Assembly: GCA_021786385.1 (NCBI GenBank)
Contig: JAJYNJ010000063.1
Span: 1 to 32,882, forward strand
DNA from: Chloroflexota bacterium
GTDB lineage: Bacteria; Chloroflexota; Limnocylindria; Limnocylindrales; CSP1-4
Reading direction: 5' to 3'
DNA length: 32,882 bases
In this document: one piece after another, positions 8,437-15,855 of the stretch
How the letters are laid out: the number at the start of each line of letters is the position of its first letter
Numbering within the stretch: position 1 is the stretch's first letter
Translations under genes and position numbers: made by a program
Notes under the pieces: model-generated
Told to the model about the DNA's origin: nothing
Seen by the model: only the letters and a program-made list of their open reading frames with translations
Databases searched by the model: none

Positions 8437-9178
8437 ACGTACGCCCCAGGTAGATGTCGTGGACGCGCTGGTCCGCGCGGATTTCGGCCGGTGTCCCTTC
8501 TAGCACGACACGCCCGTAATGCATGATCGTGACCCGTTCCGCGATCGTCAGGGCCACGTCCATATCGTGCTCGATGAGCATGACGGTGACGTCGCGGTCG
8601 AGCGAGAGCAACAGCTGGGTGAGGAGCTGGCGTTCGGCCCGCGACAATCCGGCGGCGGGCTCGTCGAGCAGAAGGAGGCGTGGTTCAGCGACCATGGCGA
8701 TCCCAAGCTCGAGTTGGCGTTGCTCGCCATGGGAGAGGTCACGGGCCGACGAGCGCAGGCGGTCCGCAAGGCCGACGCGCTCCGCAGCGCCACGTGCCCG
8801 GGACCGGAGGCGCGCGTCCCGGCGGTTCGCGACGAACCGCAAATGCCCACCGTCGGCACCCAACGCTGCGACGTACAGGTTGTCTTCGACGCTGAGGCCT
8901 GGCAGGACTCGCGATGTCTGAAAGGTGCGCGCCAAGCCAAGTCGGGCCCGCTGCCACGCAGGGAGGTTTGTCACGTCGCGACCGAACAGTTCGATCGCGC
9001 CCGCGGTTGGCCGCTCTGCGCCGGCGATCAGGTTGAAGAGGGTGGTCTTGCCCGCCCCGTTGGGCCCCAGGACAGCGCGACGCTCGCCCGGCGTCACCTC
9101 CATCTCGACGGCCTGGACGGCGTCCACTCCGGCAAAGCTCTTGGACAGGTTGCGTAAGCGGACGATGGACTCGTTCAC
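8426..9178 (-). CDS. livG: Branched-chain amino acid-type ABC transporter ATP-binding protein LivG
   Basis: ABC ATPase of the LivG type, 250 aa from the GTG at 9178. Walker A is GPNGAGKTT, the Q-loop region reads GLARTFQTSRVLPGLSV, the signature is LSHGEQRQLELGIAM, and Walker B is LLLLDEPAAGLS with IEHDMDVAL after it, as usual for LivG. An ATG at 9211 is in frame but would overlap livM by 29 bases; the GTG at 9178 has GAGGGG upstream on the minus strand and leaves a 4-base gap to the livM stop, so I prefer it. LivG and LivF form the heterodimeric motor of the importer. Confidence 0.93.
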   Translation of the reverse strand: MNESIVRLRNLSKSFAGVDAVQAVEMEVTPGERRAVLGPNGAGKTTLFNLIAGAERPTAGAIELFGRDVTNLPAWQRARLGLARTFQTSRVLPGLSVEDNLYVAALGADGGHLRFVANRRDARLRSRARGAAERVGLADRLRSSARDLSHGEQRQLELGIAMVAEPRLLLLDEPAAGLSRAERQLLTQLLLSLDRDVTVMLIEHDMDVALTIAERVTIMHYGRVVLEGTPAEIRADQRVHDIYLGRTYAV

Positions 9179-9182
9179 GTCG

Positions 9183-10190
9183 CTAGCCCCTCGGTTGCTC
9201 GCTCGCGCCACGATCGGCGAGAGCCGGCAGCTGCTGGTTGCTCAGGGCGTGGCGGACTCGTCGGTCGATCGACGTAAGGACCCCCGTCAGCCCGCCGGGC
9301 GACACCAGAACGATCGCCAAGAAGAGGATGCCGAGGACGGTGGCGTAGCGGTCCGTGAAAGCGGGGCCGTAGATCGAGAGGACGGTGAGGGTGAACGCCC
9401 CGATCCATGCCCCCTCCAAGCTGTACATCCCCCCGATAACCGCGGCCTCGAGCACCCCGATCGTTACGCCGAGTGAGATCGAGTCGGCTGAGATCCGCGT
9501 GTTGGTCCACGCCGCAAGGACACCCGCCGTGCCTGCGATGGCGGCGGCCAGCGCGAAGGCCAAGGTGCGGTGCACGCGGACGTTGTAGCCGAGGGCCGTC
9601 ATCCGCTCGGGATCGTCCCGGACCCCCTGCAGAGCCATCCCAAACGGGGTGCGTACCAGGTAACGCAGGAGGAGGTGGAAGCCGACGGCGACCAGGAGGA
9701 TGAAGTAGTAGATCGCGGTGGGATGCCGCACCGGATCGCCGAGCCACGACGGCGGGAAGACGGCGTTGATCCCTTCGTGGAGGCCAAATGCCGGGACGGC
9801 CGAGAAGAGGTAGTAGCTGATCTCGCCGAGCGCGAGTGTGATCATCAAGAAGTACGTGCCGGTGCTGCTGCTCGCCAATGCTCCAAAGAGGAGGCCCGCG
9901 GTAGCGGCGGCGGCGATCCCGATCAGCCCGGCGAGCGCCGGATCGACGTGTGATTCCACGGCCAGCGAGGCGGCGAGGAGGCCGGCAACGCCGAAGAGCC
10001 CAGTTTGGGCGAGCGACACGAGACCGCCGTAGGTCGAGAGGAAGGTCAGGCTGATCGCGCAGAGGCCGGTGGTCAGCGTGGGGAGCGCGATCGAGCTCGA
10101 GACGTACGTCGGGGATAGCTCTGGCAGCAAGGTAACCATGATCCCGATCACGGCGAGCACGATCCAACGCGCCGTGGTGTACGCGCGCAT
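9183..10190 (-). CDS. livM: Branched-chain amino acid-type ABC transporter permease LivM
   Basis: Integral membrane permease of 335 aa with about nine or ten hydrophobic segments. It starts at ATG 10190 (MRAYTTARW) and shares one base with the livH stop (TGATG), indicating coupled translation. LivM landmarks are GGLVSLAQTGLFGVAG, SSSTGTYFLMITLALGE, RTPFGMALQGVRDDPERMTALG (the cytoplasmic coupling loop) and GGMYSLEGAWIGA. It pairs with LivH to form the translocation pore. A much longer open frame extends upstream through livH, but that part is a shadow. The C terminus ends with a short polar tail. Confidence 0.93.
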   Translation of the reverse strand: MRAYTTARWIVLAVIGIMVTLLPELSPTYVSSSIALPTLTTGLCAISLTFLSTYGGLVSLAQTGLFGVAGLLAASLAVESHVDPALAGLIGIAAAATAGLLFGALASSSTGTYFLMITLALGEISYYLFSAVPAFGLHEGINAVFPPSWLGDPVRHPTAIYYFILLVAVGFHLLLRYLVRTPFGMALQGVRDDPERMTALGYNVRVHRTLAFALAAAIAGTAGVLAAWTNTRISADSISLGVTIGVLEAAVIGGMYSLEGAWIGAFTLTVLSIYGPAFTDRYATVLGILFLAIVLVSPGGLTGVLTSIDRRVRHALSNQQLPALADRGASEQPRG

Positions 10191-11296
10191 CAGGCTGGCC
10201 TCCCAAACAGGCCGGTCGGCTTGAGCGCGAGGACGGCCGCTACCAGGACGAAGGTGACGACCATCGAGTAGGGGCCAAAGCCGGAGGGAAGGTAGACGGC
10301 CGAGTACTGTTCCACGAACGCCAGGAGGAGCGCGCCGATCGCTGCGCCTGCCAGGCTCCCCATCCCACCGATGATCACGACGACGATCGAGCTGACGAGA
10401 AAGACTTGGTCTTGGCCCGGTGCGAGGGAGAGGACGGTGCCGCCAAAGGCGCCCCCCAGCCCCGCGAGACATGAGCCGACGAAGAACGCCACGGCGAAGA
10501 CCGCGCGGACGTTGACGCCAAGCGCCGAGGTCATCGCGCCATCGTCGATCCCGGCGCGCACCACCATCCCGAAGCGAGTCCGTTGGATCCAGAACCAGAG
10601 CGCGATCCCGACCGCCAGTGCCACCCCCACCACGAAGAGCCGGAAGGCGGGGTAGGAGAGGTCGTAGATGCCGAGTCCGACCGGACCGGCGAGCAGATCG
10701 GGCGGCGAGACCTGCTGGGCGGTGCCGCCGAAGACGTTCAGCATCTGGTCGGCGAGGATCACCGACAGCGCGATGGTGATGAGGGCCTGGCGAAGGTCCT
10801 GGCCGAGGTTCCAACGGAGGAAGAGCTCCTCCATAGCCAGGCCGAAGACTCCGGCGGCGAGGGTGGCCACGATCACGGCAACCCACCAATTGACGCCCAA
10901 CGAGCTCGTCAGGGACCAGGCGATGTAGCCCCCGAGGAGGTAGAGCGACCCGTGCGCCATATTGACCACGCGCATCAGCCCGAAGATGAGGGTCAGGCCG
11001 CTCGCCGCGAGAAAAAAGAGCCCCGCCAGGCTGAGCGCGTTGAGGGTGATGATGATGAAGTTCGGGACGTTGCCGGACTCCCCCAGGCCGGCGTCGAAGA
11101 CTTGGTAGAACACCCAGGCGGCGCTGAGCACCGCCAAGGCACCCGCGACCGAAGCGCTTCGCCCGACTGCTAGCTGTCCCCGGCTGAGGAGGCCACGCCA
11201 CCTGGCCCACGCGCGGCCACGCCACCTGGCCCACGCGCCGCCACGCTCCGGCGCCCCCTCGCCCTCGGTGCTCCGCCGCCCGCCGCGTGTCTCCAT
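10190..11296 (-). CDS. livH: Branched-chain amino acid-type ABC transporter permease LivH
   Basis: Membrane permease of 368 aa, first gene of the minus-strand livHMGF operon. The core has the LivH pattern: NALSLAGLFFLAASGLTLIFG, RVVNMAHGSLYLLGGYIA, RTRFGMVVRAGIDDGAMTSALG and the final IGGMGSLAGAAIGALLLAFVEQY. The N terminus before the first membrane segment is unusually long (about 45 residues), Arg/Trp/Gly-rich, and contains an 8-residue tandem duplication caused by a 24-bp DNA repeat. AGGAGG directly abuts the ATG at 11296, which is too close; a GAGGAGG about 13 bases further upstream may serve, or translation may begin at a later codon and the repeat-bearing leader may not be translated. 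It diverges from the binding-protein gene at 11587. Confidence 0.9.
   Translation of the reverse strand: METRGGRRSTEGEGAPERGGAWARWRGRAWARWRGLLSRGQLAVGRSASVAGALAVLSAAWVFYQVFDAGLGESGNVPNFIIITLNALSLAGLFFLAASGLTLIFGLMRVVNMAHGSLYLLGGYIAWSLTSSLGVNWWVAVIVATLAAGVFGLAMEELFLRWNLGQDLRQALITIALSVILADQMLNVFGGTAQQVSPPDLLAGPVGLGIYDLSYPAFRLFVVGVALAVGIALWFWIQRTRFGMVVRAGIDDGAMTSALGVNVRAVFAVAFFVGSCLAGLGGAFGGTVLSLAPGQDQVFLVSSIVVVIIGGMGSLAGAAIGALLLAFVEQYSAVYLPSGFGPYSMVVTFVLVAAVLALKPTGLFGRPA
11191..11238. repeat. Perfect 24-bp tandem duplication in livH 5' end
   Basis: Positions 11191-11214 and 11215-11238 are identical 24-mers. In the livH frame each unit encodes eight residues, so the protein carries AWARWRGR followed by AWARWRGL. 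A partial third unit may begin after 11238. The unit length is a multiple of three, so copy-number change keeps the reading frame. Confidence 0.9.
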
Positions 11297-11325
11297 CCTC
11301 CTGGTCGCAACCTCCTCGGTTCTCC

Positions 11326-11353
11326 TTGACTCGACCTGGACGCAGGGTATACT
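11326..11353 (+). promoter_or_regulatory. Sigma-70-like promoter for the binding-protein gene
   Basis: TTGACT at 11326-11331 and TATACT at 11348-11353 are separated by 16 bases, a close match to the housekeeping promoter consensus in an otherwise GC-rich region. It points toward the binding-protein gene at 11587 and lies in the divergent gap with livH. It implies an untranslated leader of about 225 bases. Confidence 0.6.
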
Positions 11354-11586
11354 ACCGCTTAAGGATTATCGATTATCGTGCAAATGGCGCCAGCCAGCAT
11401 GGGCGGGCGTGGGGGACGAGCAGGACGGGAGATGGTGTGGCGCCCTGAGGGGCGTTTGTCTGTCCTGGCTGGCCGAGAAGGAGGGCGATGGAACACGGAA
11501 CGCGAGGTGTGTAGCCGACCCTGGCGCAGGCGGCTGAAGACGGACCGCATATCGAGGAGTCTGACTTTACAAAGGAGGCACGGGGT
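11354..11586 (+). other. Long leader of the binding-protein mRNA with GATTATC tandem repeat
   Basis: No gene is supported here. Just after the promoter, GATTATC occurs twice in tandem (11364-11377), an AT-rich island that could bind a regulator of the divergent liv genes. Further on, GCGCCCTGAGGGGCG near 11440-11455 can fold as a short stem. The region ends with a strong AAAGGAGG ribosome site (about 11570-11577) before ATG 11587. I did not recognise a known riboswitch. Confidence 0.35.
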
Positions 11587-13017
11587 ATGCACGGCCGATC
11601 GACCGATCCGACACGCGGTAGGTCACGTCAACTGGGTCTGCTCAGCATCGCCGCGGCGGCAGTCCTGGTAGTTTCAGCATGCAGCGGTGCGGCACCCACG
11701 GCGTCTCCGGCTGCACCCGCAAGCGCGGCGGCGACCGCGGCTGCGAACGCCGCCGCGGCGGGCGCAAGCACCGCGGCGGCGACGGCGGTGGGGAGCCCAA
11801 TCAAGATCGGGATCCTCACCACATGCGGCGGGCCGTTCGTCAGCTTCGAAGCCGAGTCGTTCTCGGGCGCGAAGTACGGTCTGATCAAGTTCGCTGGCGG
11901 GACGGCTGCTGGGCAGAACCCTGAGGATCAAGTCACGGGCGCCAGCGTGGACGGCCACCCGATCCAGATCTACTTCGGCTGCTCGGACGCGACTCCTGAC
12001 GTCGCAGTCGCCCAGGCGCGGCAGCTCGTCGAGGGCCAAAAGGTCGACATTCTCCTCGGCCCGCTCTCCGGTGACGAAGGGGTCGCCGTGGCGAACTACG
12101 CCAAGACACAGCCGAACGTCACCTTCGTGAATGGGACGTCGGGGGCGCAATCGACGACGCTGGCGGTCAAGGCGCCGAACTTCTTCCGGTTCGGCGGCGA
12201 TGGCGCCCAGTGGATGGCTGGCCTTGGCACGTACGCCTACAAGACGCTGGGATGGCGGAAAGTCGCGATCCTCGGTGAGGACTACTCGTACCCCTACACC
12301 CAGGCGGCGGGGTTCGTCGCGGAGTTCTGTTCGCTCGGAGGCAAGATTCCACAGCGGACCTGGGTTCCCCTCGGGGTGAGTGACTATTCCTCATACGTCG
12401 CTCAGCTGCCGCGCGACGTGGATGGCATCCTGCTCTTGACAGGCGGCACGGATACGATCGCTGCCGAGAAGAGCTACCTGCAACTGGGGGGTAACCCAGG
12501 CAAGAAGATGCTCGGCGGGTCGTCCGTGATGGATCCCACCTCGTTCGGCGTCGGCGACTCCCTGGTAGGGCTCGTCGGCGGGTCCCCCGTGCCGCTTGGT
12601 GGGACGAGCCCGGAGTGGGCCGACTACGTGAACGGCTTCCTGAGCGTCTACCCCAAAGTTCCCGCCGACAGCCTCTTCACCGTCCTCTACTACGATGGGA
12701 TGCAGGCGATCATCCAGGCACTCCAGAAGGTGAACGGCGATCTCTCGAACGGGGAGACTGCGTTCCGCGCCGCGTTGACCAACCTCAACCCGACCTTCCC
12801 CAACGGCTCGGCCACCCTCGACGCGAACCGCAATTCGATCCAGCCGGCCTATGTCGTCCAGATCGTGAAGACGAGCAGCGGCCTCGGCTTCAAGGTGCTC
12901 GAGACCGTCAAGGACGTGTCCCAGACATTTGGCGGGCTCTTCGGTCCGAACTCGCCGACCCCGAGTCGCACGCAGCCCGCCTGCACCGCTGGTAACCCGC
13001 CGCCGTGGGCCAAGTGA
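11587..13017 (+). CDS. Branched-chain amino acid-type ABC transporter substrate-binding lipoprotein
   Basis: A 476-aa periplasmic-binding-protein type 1 (Peripla_BP_6-like) lipoprotein. The N terminus has basic residues, a hydrophobic stretch and a lipobox VVSAC with lipidation at the cysteine near residue 32, followed by an Ala/Ser/Thr-rich linker to about residue 68. The binding domain starts at PIKIGILTTCGGPF, where the family usually has an acidic or Ser/Thr pattern for ligand contact, and continues with VDILLGPLSGDEGVAVANYA and KVAILGEDYSYPYTQAAGF. The gene has a strong AAAGGAGG ribosome site. It diverges from livHMGF and supplies the missing binding protein for that importer. The ligand cannot be assigned from sequence; the neighbouring molybdenum hydroxylase suggests a small carboxylate or heterocycle (inference). 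Confidence 0.93.
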   Translation: MHGRSTDPTRGRSRQLGLLSIAAAAVLVVSACSGAAPTASPAAPASAAATAAANAAAAGASTAAATAVGSPIKIGILTTCGGPFVSFEAESFSGAKYGLIKFAGGTAAGQNPEDQVTGASVDGHPIQIYFGCSDATPDVAVAQARQLVEGQKVDILLGPLSGDEGVAVANYAKTQPNVTFVNGTSGAQSTTLAVKAPNFFRFGGDGAQWMAGLGTYAYKTLGWRKVAILGEDYSYPYTQAAGFVAEFCSLGGKIPQRTWVPLGVSDYSSYVAQLPRDVDGILLLTGGTDTIAAEKSYLQLGGNPGKKMLGGSSVMDPTSFGVGDSLVGLVGGSPVPLGGTSPEWADYVNGFLSVYPKVPADSLFTVLYYDGMQAIIQALQKVNGDLSNGETAFRAALTNLNPTFPNGSATLDANRNSIQPAYVVQIVKTSSGLGFKVLETVKDVSQTFGGLFGPNSPTPSRTQPACTAGNPPPWAK

Positions 13018-13024
13018 GAGGACT

Positions 13025-13087
13025 GTGAGCCGGTCTCACAGGTGATACGGTGGGGTCCAGCCTGCGGCCCCAGACGGGACCCCACCG
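13025..13087 (+). terminator. Tandem hairpins after the binding-protein gene
   Basis: Two inverted repeats follow the stop codon. The first is GTGAG-CCGGT-CTCAC at 13025-13039. The second has an 11-bp perfect stem, CGGTGGGGTCC at 13048-13058 with GGACCCCACCG at 13077-13087, and an 18-base loop. No T run follows, so this is a terminator-like or mRNA-end-stabilising structure rather than a textbook intrinsic terminator. Confidence 0.5.
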
Positions 13088-13168
13088 CGTACGCACAGAC
13101 CGTGTTGGTCGTACCGACATCGTCGCGCCAATCCTGATTGTGGGCGATCGGGGGACACCGGGGAGGTC

Positions 13169-14956
13169 ATGCGCGTGACCGAGATGAGCGAAGAGATCCT
13201 GGGGCAGTTCCTGGGAGACGAGAACTTTCCAATCACGTGGGATTCAGAGCTCGAAAAGCAGCTCTTTTGGGTCTACGACGACCTCCACTCCCCTCATCCA
13301 CTGAGCCCTATGTATTTCGACATCGGCGGCTGGTGGTTGACGTGCGACCACATGTTCCGTCGCTTTGGCACTCCCTTCGCGTGCGACTGGATCGCCAAGA
13401 ATGTCAACGGCTACCTGTACACGGCCGCGGTGCCGCCACGTCCTGAGTTCCGGGTCGACGCATCGGAGTACGGGGCTCGCTATGGAGCCCGCACCCCGCT
13501 GGATCCACAATATGCCGCGCGGATCGGCGCGTATCTTGACACGGTACTGCCAGTCTACGGACAGGAATTTGCGAGCTGGTGGCGAGATCGCTTCGTCCCT
13601 GAGATGCAGCGCAATTTTGCGTATCTTGAGGATCAGCTGGATCAGCAAGACAAGCTGACGTTACCGGCCCTCGCTTGTCTGCTCGAAGACGCGATCGATA
13701 TTCATGATCGTCACTGGAAAATCCACTGGATGTTGAACTTTGCGCAGCTCTCGGCCACGCTCAACTTGCGAGCCGTAGCCGAGAAGACGCGGGGCGCCGT
13801 GGACGAAAAGCTCCTGGGGCGTTTGCAGAACTCAGTGACAGATCGGAACTGGGACTCGATCGAAGCGCTGTGGAGCATGAAGGAAGAGGCGAAATCAGAT
13901 CCGGAGCTCGCGGAAGCGTTCGCCGGGGAGACCGCCGATGAGATCCTTGCTCGGTTGCAGGCGTCCGGCCGTGGACGCCGTTATCTAGGCGAGCGAGTCG
14001 CTCCCTACCAGCGTGAATTCGGTTGGCACGCCGTCTGGAGCCACGAGTTGGTCTTCCCAACGGTGCGTGAGAATGTGGCGCCTGTGCTGGAGTCGGTGCG
14101 GGAGTACATCCAGTCAGACTACGATTACCCCAAGGTGCACCAGGAGGCACGAGACGATCTCGCTCGCGCGTCCCAGGAGATCTTGGAGGAGCTGGAGGGA
14201 GCTGCACTGGAGGAGATGCGCACGGCGCTGGAAATGAACCTCCGCCTAGCTCCGTTGACACCAGACCATCACTTCTACATCGATCAAGGTACCAACGCGC
14301 ATCTGCGTCTTGTCTTACTGGCCATCGGCAAGAAGCTGGTGCATGCCGGCGTGCTCGACAACCCTGAGGACGTCATGTTCCTCAAGTACAACGAGTTACG
14401 TGAGTTGATCGGAGATCACGCCGCGTTCGACGGTCGTGCCGTGGTGACCTCGCGACGTGCTGAGCGGGAGCGGCAGTACCGTATGCACCCGCCCGACTGG
14501 ATCGGGACTGCTACCCCGAGCCAGCTGGCGTTCCCATACCTGATCAACTGGGGCTTTCCGGACAAGTTTTACCGTTCAGCGCCGAAGCGCGCCAACCAGC
14601 TCACCGGCATCGCCGGCTCCCCTGGGGTCGTGGAGGGGACTGCGCGAGTCGTCCTGGACGAGGCGCAGTTCGACGACGTGAGAACGGGCGACATCGTGGT
14701 CTGCCAAATGACGAACCCCGCATGGGTCCCGCTGTTCACCCGGATGGCTGGTCTCGTGACCGACTCCGGCGGAACGACATCCCACTCGGCAGTTCTCGCG
14801 CGCGAGTTCGGGATGCCCGCGGTGGTCGGCACCTCGACGGCGACACGGACGATCAGCACCGGCGATCGCGTGCGGGTTGATGGGACCAACGGAGTCGTCG
14901 AGATCCTCGACAGTAGGCAACAGGCCCCAGAGGGTGGCGAGATGAGGGAACGATGA
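13169..14956 (+). CDS. PEP-synthase-like protein with C-terminal phosphohistidine (swivelling) domain
   Basis: A 595-aa protein. Residues about 485-580 form the PEP-utiliser swivelling domain: GIAGSPGVVEGTARVV, then GGTTSHSAVLAREFGMPAVVG with the probable phosphohistidine H539. The long N-terminal part is helical, begins LFWVYDDLHSPHPLSPMYFD, and resembles the region preceding this domain in PEP-synthase-like and phenylphosphate-synthase-type proteins. There is neither an ATP-grasp domain nor a PEP/pyruvate barrel, so it must receive phosphate from a partner; the 4443-6677 protein has an ATP-grasp domain and is a candidate. GGGAGG precedes ATG 13169; ATG 13184 is an alternative. It overlaps the HprK-like gene by 4 bases (ATGA), indicating coupled translation. 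The acceptor is unknown. Confidence 0.85.
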   Translation: MRVTEMSEEILGQFLGDENFPITWDSELEKQLFWVYDDLHSPHPLSPMYFDIGGWWLTCDHMFRRFGTPFACDWIAKNVNGYLYTAAVPPRPEFRVDASEYGARYGARTPLDPQYAARIGAYLDTVLPVYGQEFASWWRDRFVPEMQRNFAYLEDQLDQQDKLTLPALACLLEDAIDIHDRHWKIHWMLNFAQLSATLNLRAVAEKTRGAVDEKLLGRLQNSVTDRNWDSIEALWSMKEEAKSDPELAEAFAGETADEILARLQASGRGRRYLGERVAPYQREFGWHAVWSHELVFPTVRENVAPVLESVREYIQSDYDYPKVHQEARDDLARASQEILEELEGAALEEMRTALEMNLRLAPLTPDHHFYIDQGTNAHLRLVLLAIGKKLVHAGVLDNPEDVMFLKYNELRELIGDHAAFDGRAVVTSRRAERERQYRMHPPDWIGTATPSQLAFPYLINWGFPDKFYRSAPKRANQLTGIAGSPGVVEGTARVVLDEAQFDDVRTGDIVVCQMTNPAWVPLFTRMAGLVTDSGGTTSHSAVLAREFGMPAVVGTSTATRTISTGDRVRVDGTNGVVEILDSRQQAPEGGEMRER

Positions 14957-15840
14957 AGGCCCAACTCCAGTGTTCCGAGGAGATGTCGGCCGGTGCTGCC
15001 CGCTTGCGTGTGGACGTATTAGGTGGCACACCGCGAGAGCATGTGCTCGAAGACATGACCTTCCTGAACTACCGACTCGCGGACGTTCGGCTCGAAGCAC
15101 ACCCGACCTTGGCTGAGCCTGACATCGTCTGGTATCAGGACGGCGAGAAGGATGTCACGTACGACGGGCGTAGGGTGACGTTCACCGGTGACTGGCCCGC
15201 GGGGCCAATCCAGAAGGTCGTCGTCGCCCTGTTGGCCCTGCGGATGGAGGCCCAGGGCCTGCATCCGTTCCACGCCTCGGCGGTGCGCTACCGAGGCAAG
15301 ACCATCATGTTCTTGGGCGGCGAATCGAACCACGGTAAGTCGATGGCGCAGATCGAGGCATGTCGCCGTGGCGCTCTCCTCGTCTCGACCGAGACGACGG
15401 TGGTAGACGAAGCAGGCCGAGTGGTGGTCGGCTCGAAGGAGCCCTTCATCAAGAAACGCACCGAAGGGACGGAACGCGCCGACAAGGCGGCTCCGGAACG
15501 CGGCGTCGAGAAATTCTTCGGCTCGATGCCTACCTGTTCGGTCTACGCGGAGCCCAGCGCGGTGGACCTGGTGGTGGTGCCCTCGATCGATGGCAATTTC
15601 GACCCTGATCTTAGTGCGATGATCCCCTTCGAGCGACAGTTCCAGTCGCTCCACTCGCTGCAGAATTACGTTCTCTTGAACGAGCTCCTCGCGCCCGGGT
15701 TTCCCATGCCGATCGTCGACAGCGACGCGTTGCGACGACGCCGTGCCGAGTTCGTGGCGCGGTTCGCCGAACGCCCGTACTACTTCGTCCGCGCAGCGAC
15801 CCCACAGGTCCTACTCGACCAGGTCGAGCAGGTGCTCTGA
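14953..15840 (+). CDS. HPr-kinase-like P-loop protein
   Basis: A 295-aa protein resembling the HprK/PEP-carboxykinase-like P-loop fold. The hallmark is HASAVRYRGKTIMFLGGESN followed by HGKS, giving a Walker A G123-E-S-N-H-G-K129-S130; HPr kinases have a similar sequence, with a beta strand and a histidine-containing segment before a GESGxGKS loop. After the P loop, where HPr kinases and relatives usually carry an Asp-Asp pair (VADD-like), this protein has V144-S-T-E-T, so the catalytic acidic pair is not conserved. No N-terminal HprK domain and no HPr gene are seen. Its start overlaps the phosphohistidine-protein gene by 4 bases and it is followed after 15 bases by the molybdenum hydroxylase genes. 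It may modify or sense the neighbouring protein. Family assignment is moderate; function is unknown. Confidence 0.65.
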   Translation: MKAQLQCSEEMSAGAARLRVDVLGGTPREHVLEDMTFLNYRLADVRLEAHPTLAEPDIVWYQDGEKDVTYDGRRVTFTGDWPAGPIQKVVVALLALRMEAQGLHPFHASAVRYRGKTIMFLGGESNHGKSMAQIEACRRGALLVSTETTVVDEAGRVVVGSKEPFIKKRTEGTERADKAAPERGVEKFFGSMPTCSVYAEPSAVDLVVVPSIDGNFDPDLSAMIPFERQFQSLHSLQNYVLLNELLAPGFPMPIVDSDALRRRRAEFVARFAERPYYFVRAATPQVLLDQVEQVL

Positions 15841-15855
15841 GCGGGGCGGTCGGAG

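Noticed and set aside
9183-11234. A 683-aa reading frame spanning livM and livH on the minus strand
   Set aside because: Only the part from 10190 down encodes LivM; the remainder is Arg/Pro-rich out-of-frame sequence over livH.
13025-13087. Classical intrinsic terminator
   Set aside because: The stems are strong but there is no T tract after them; reported only as terminator-like.
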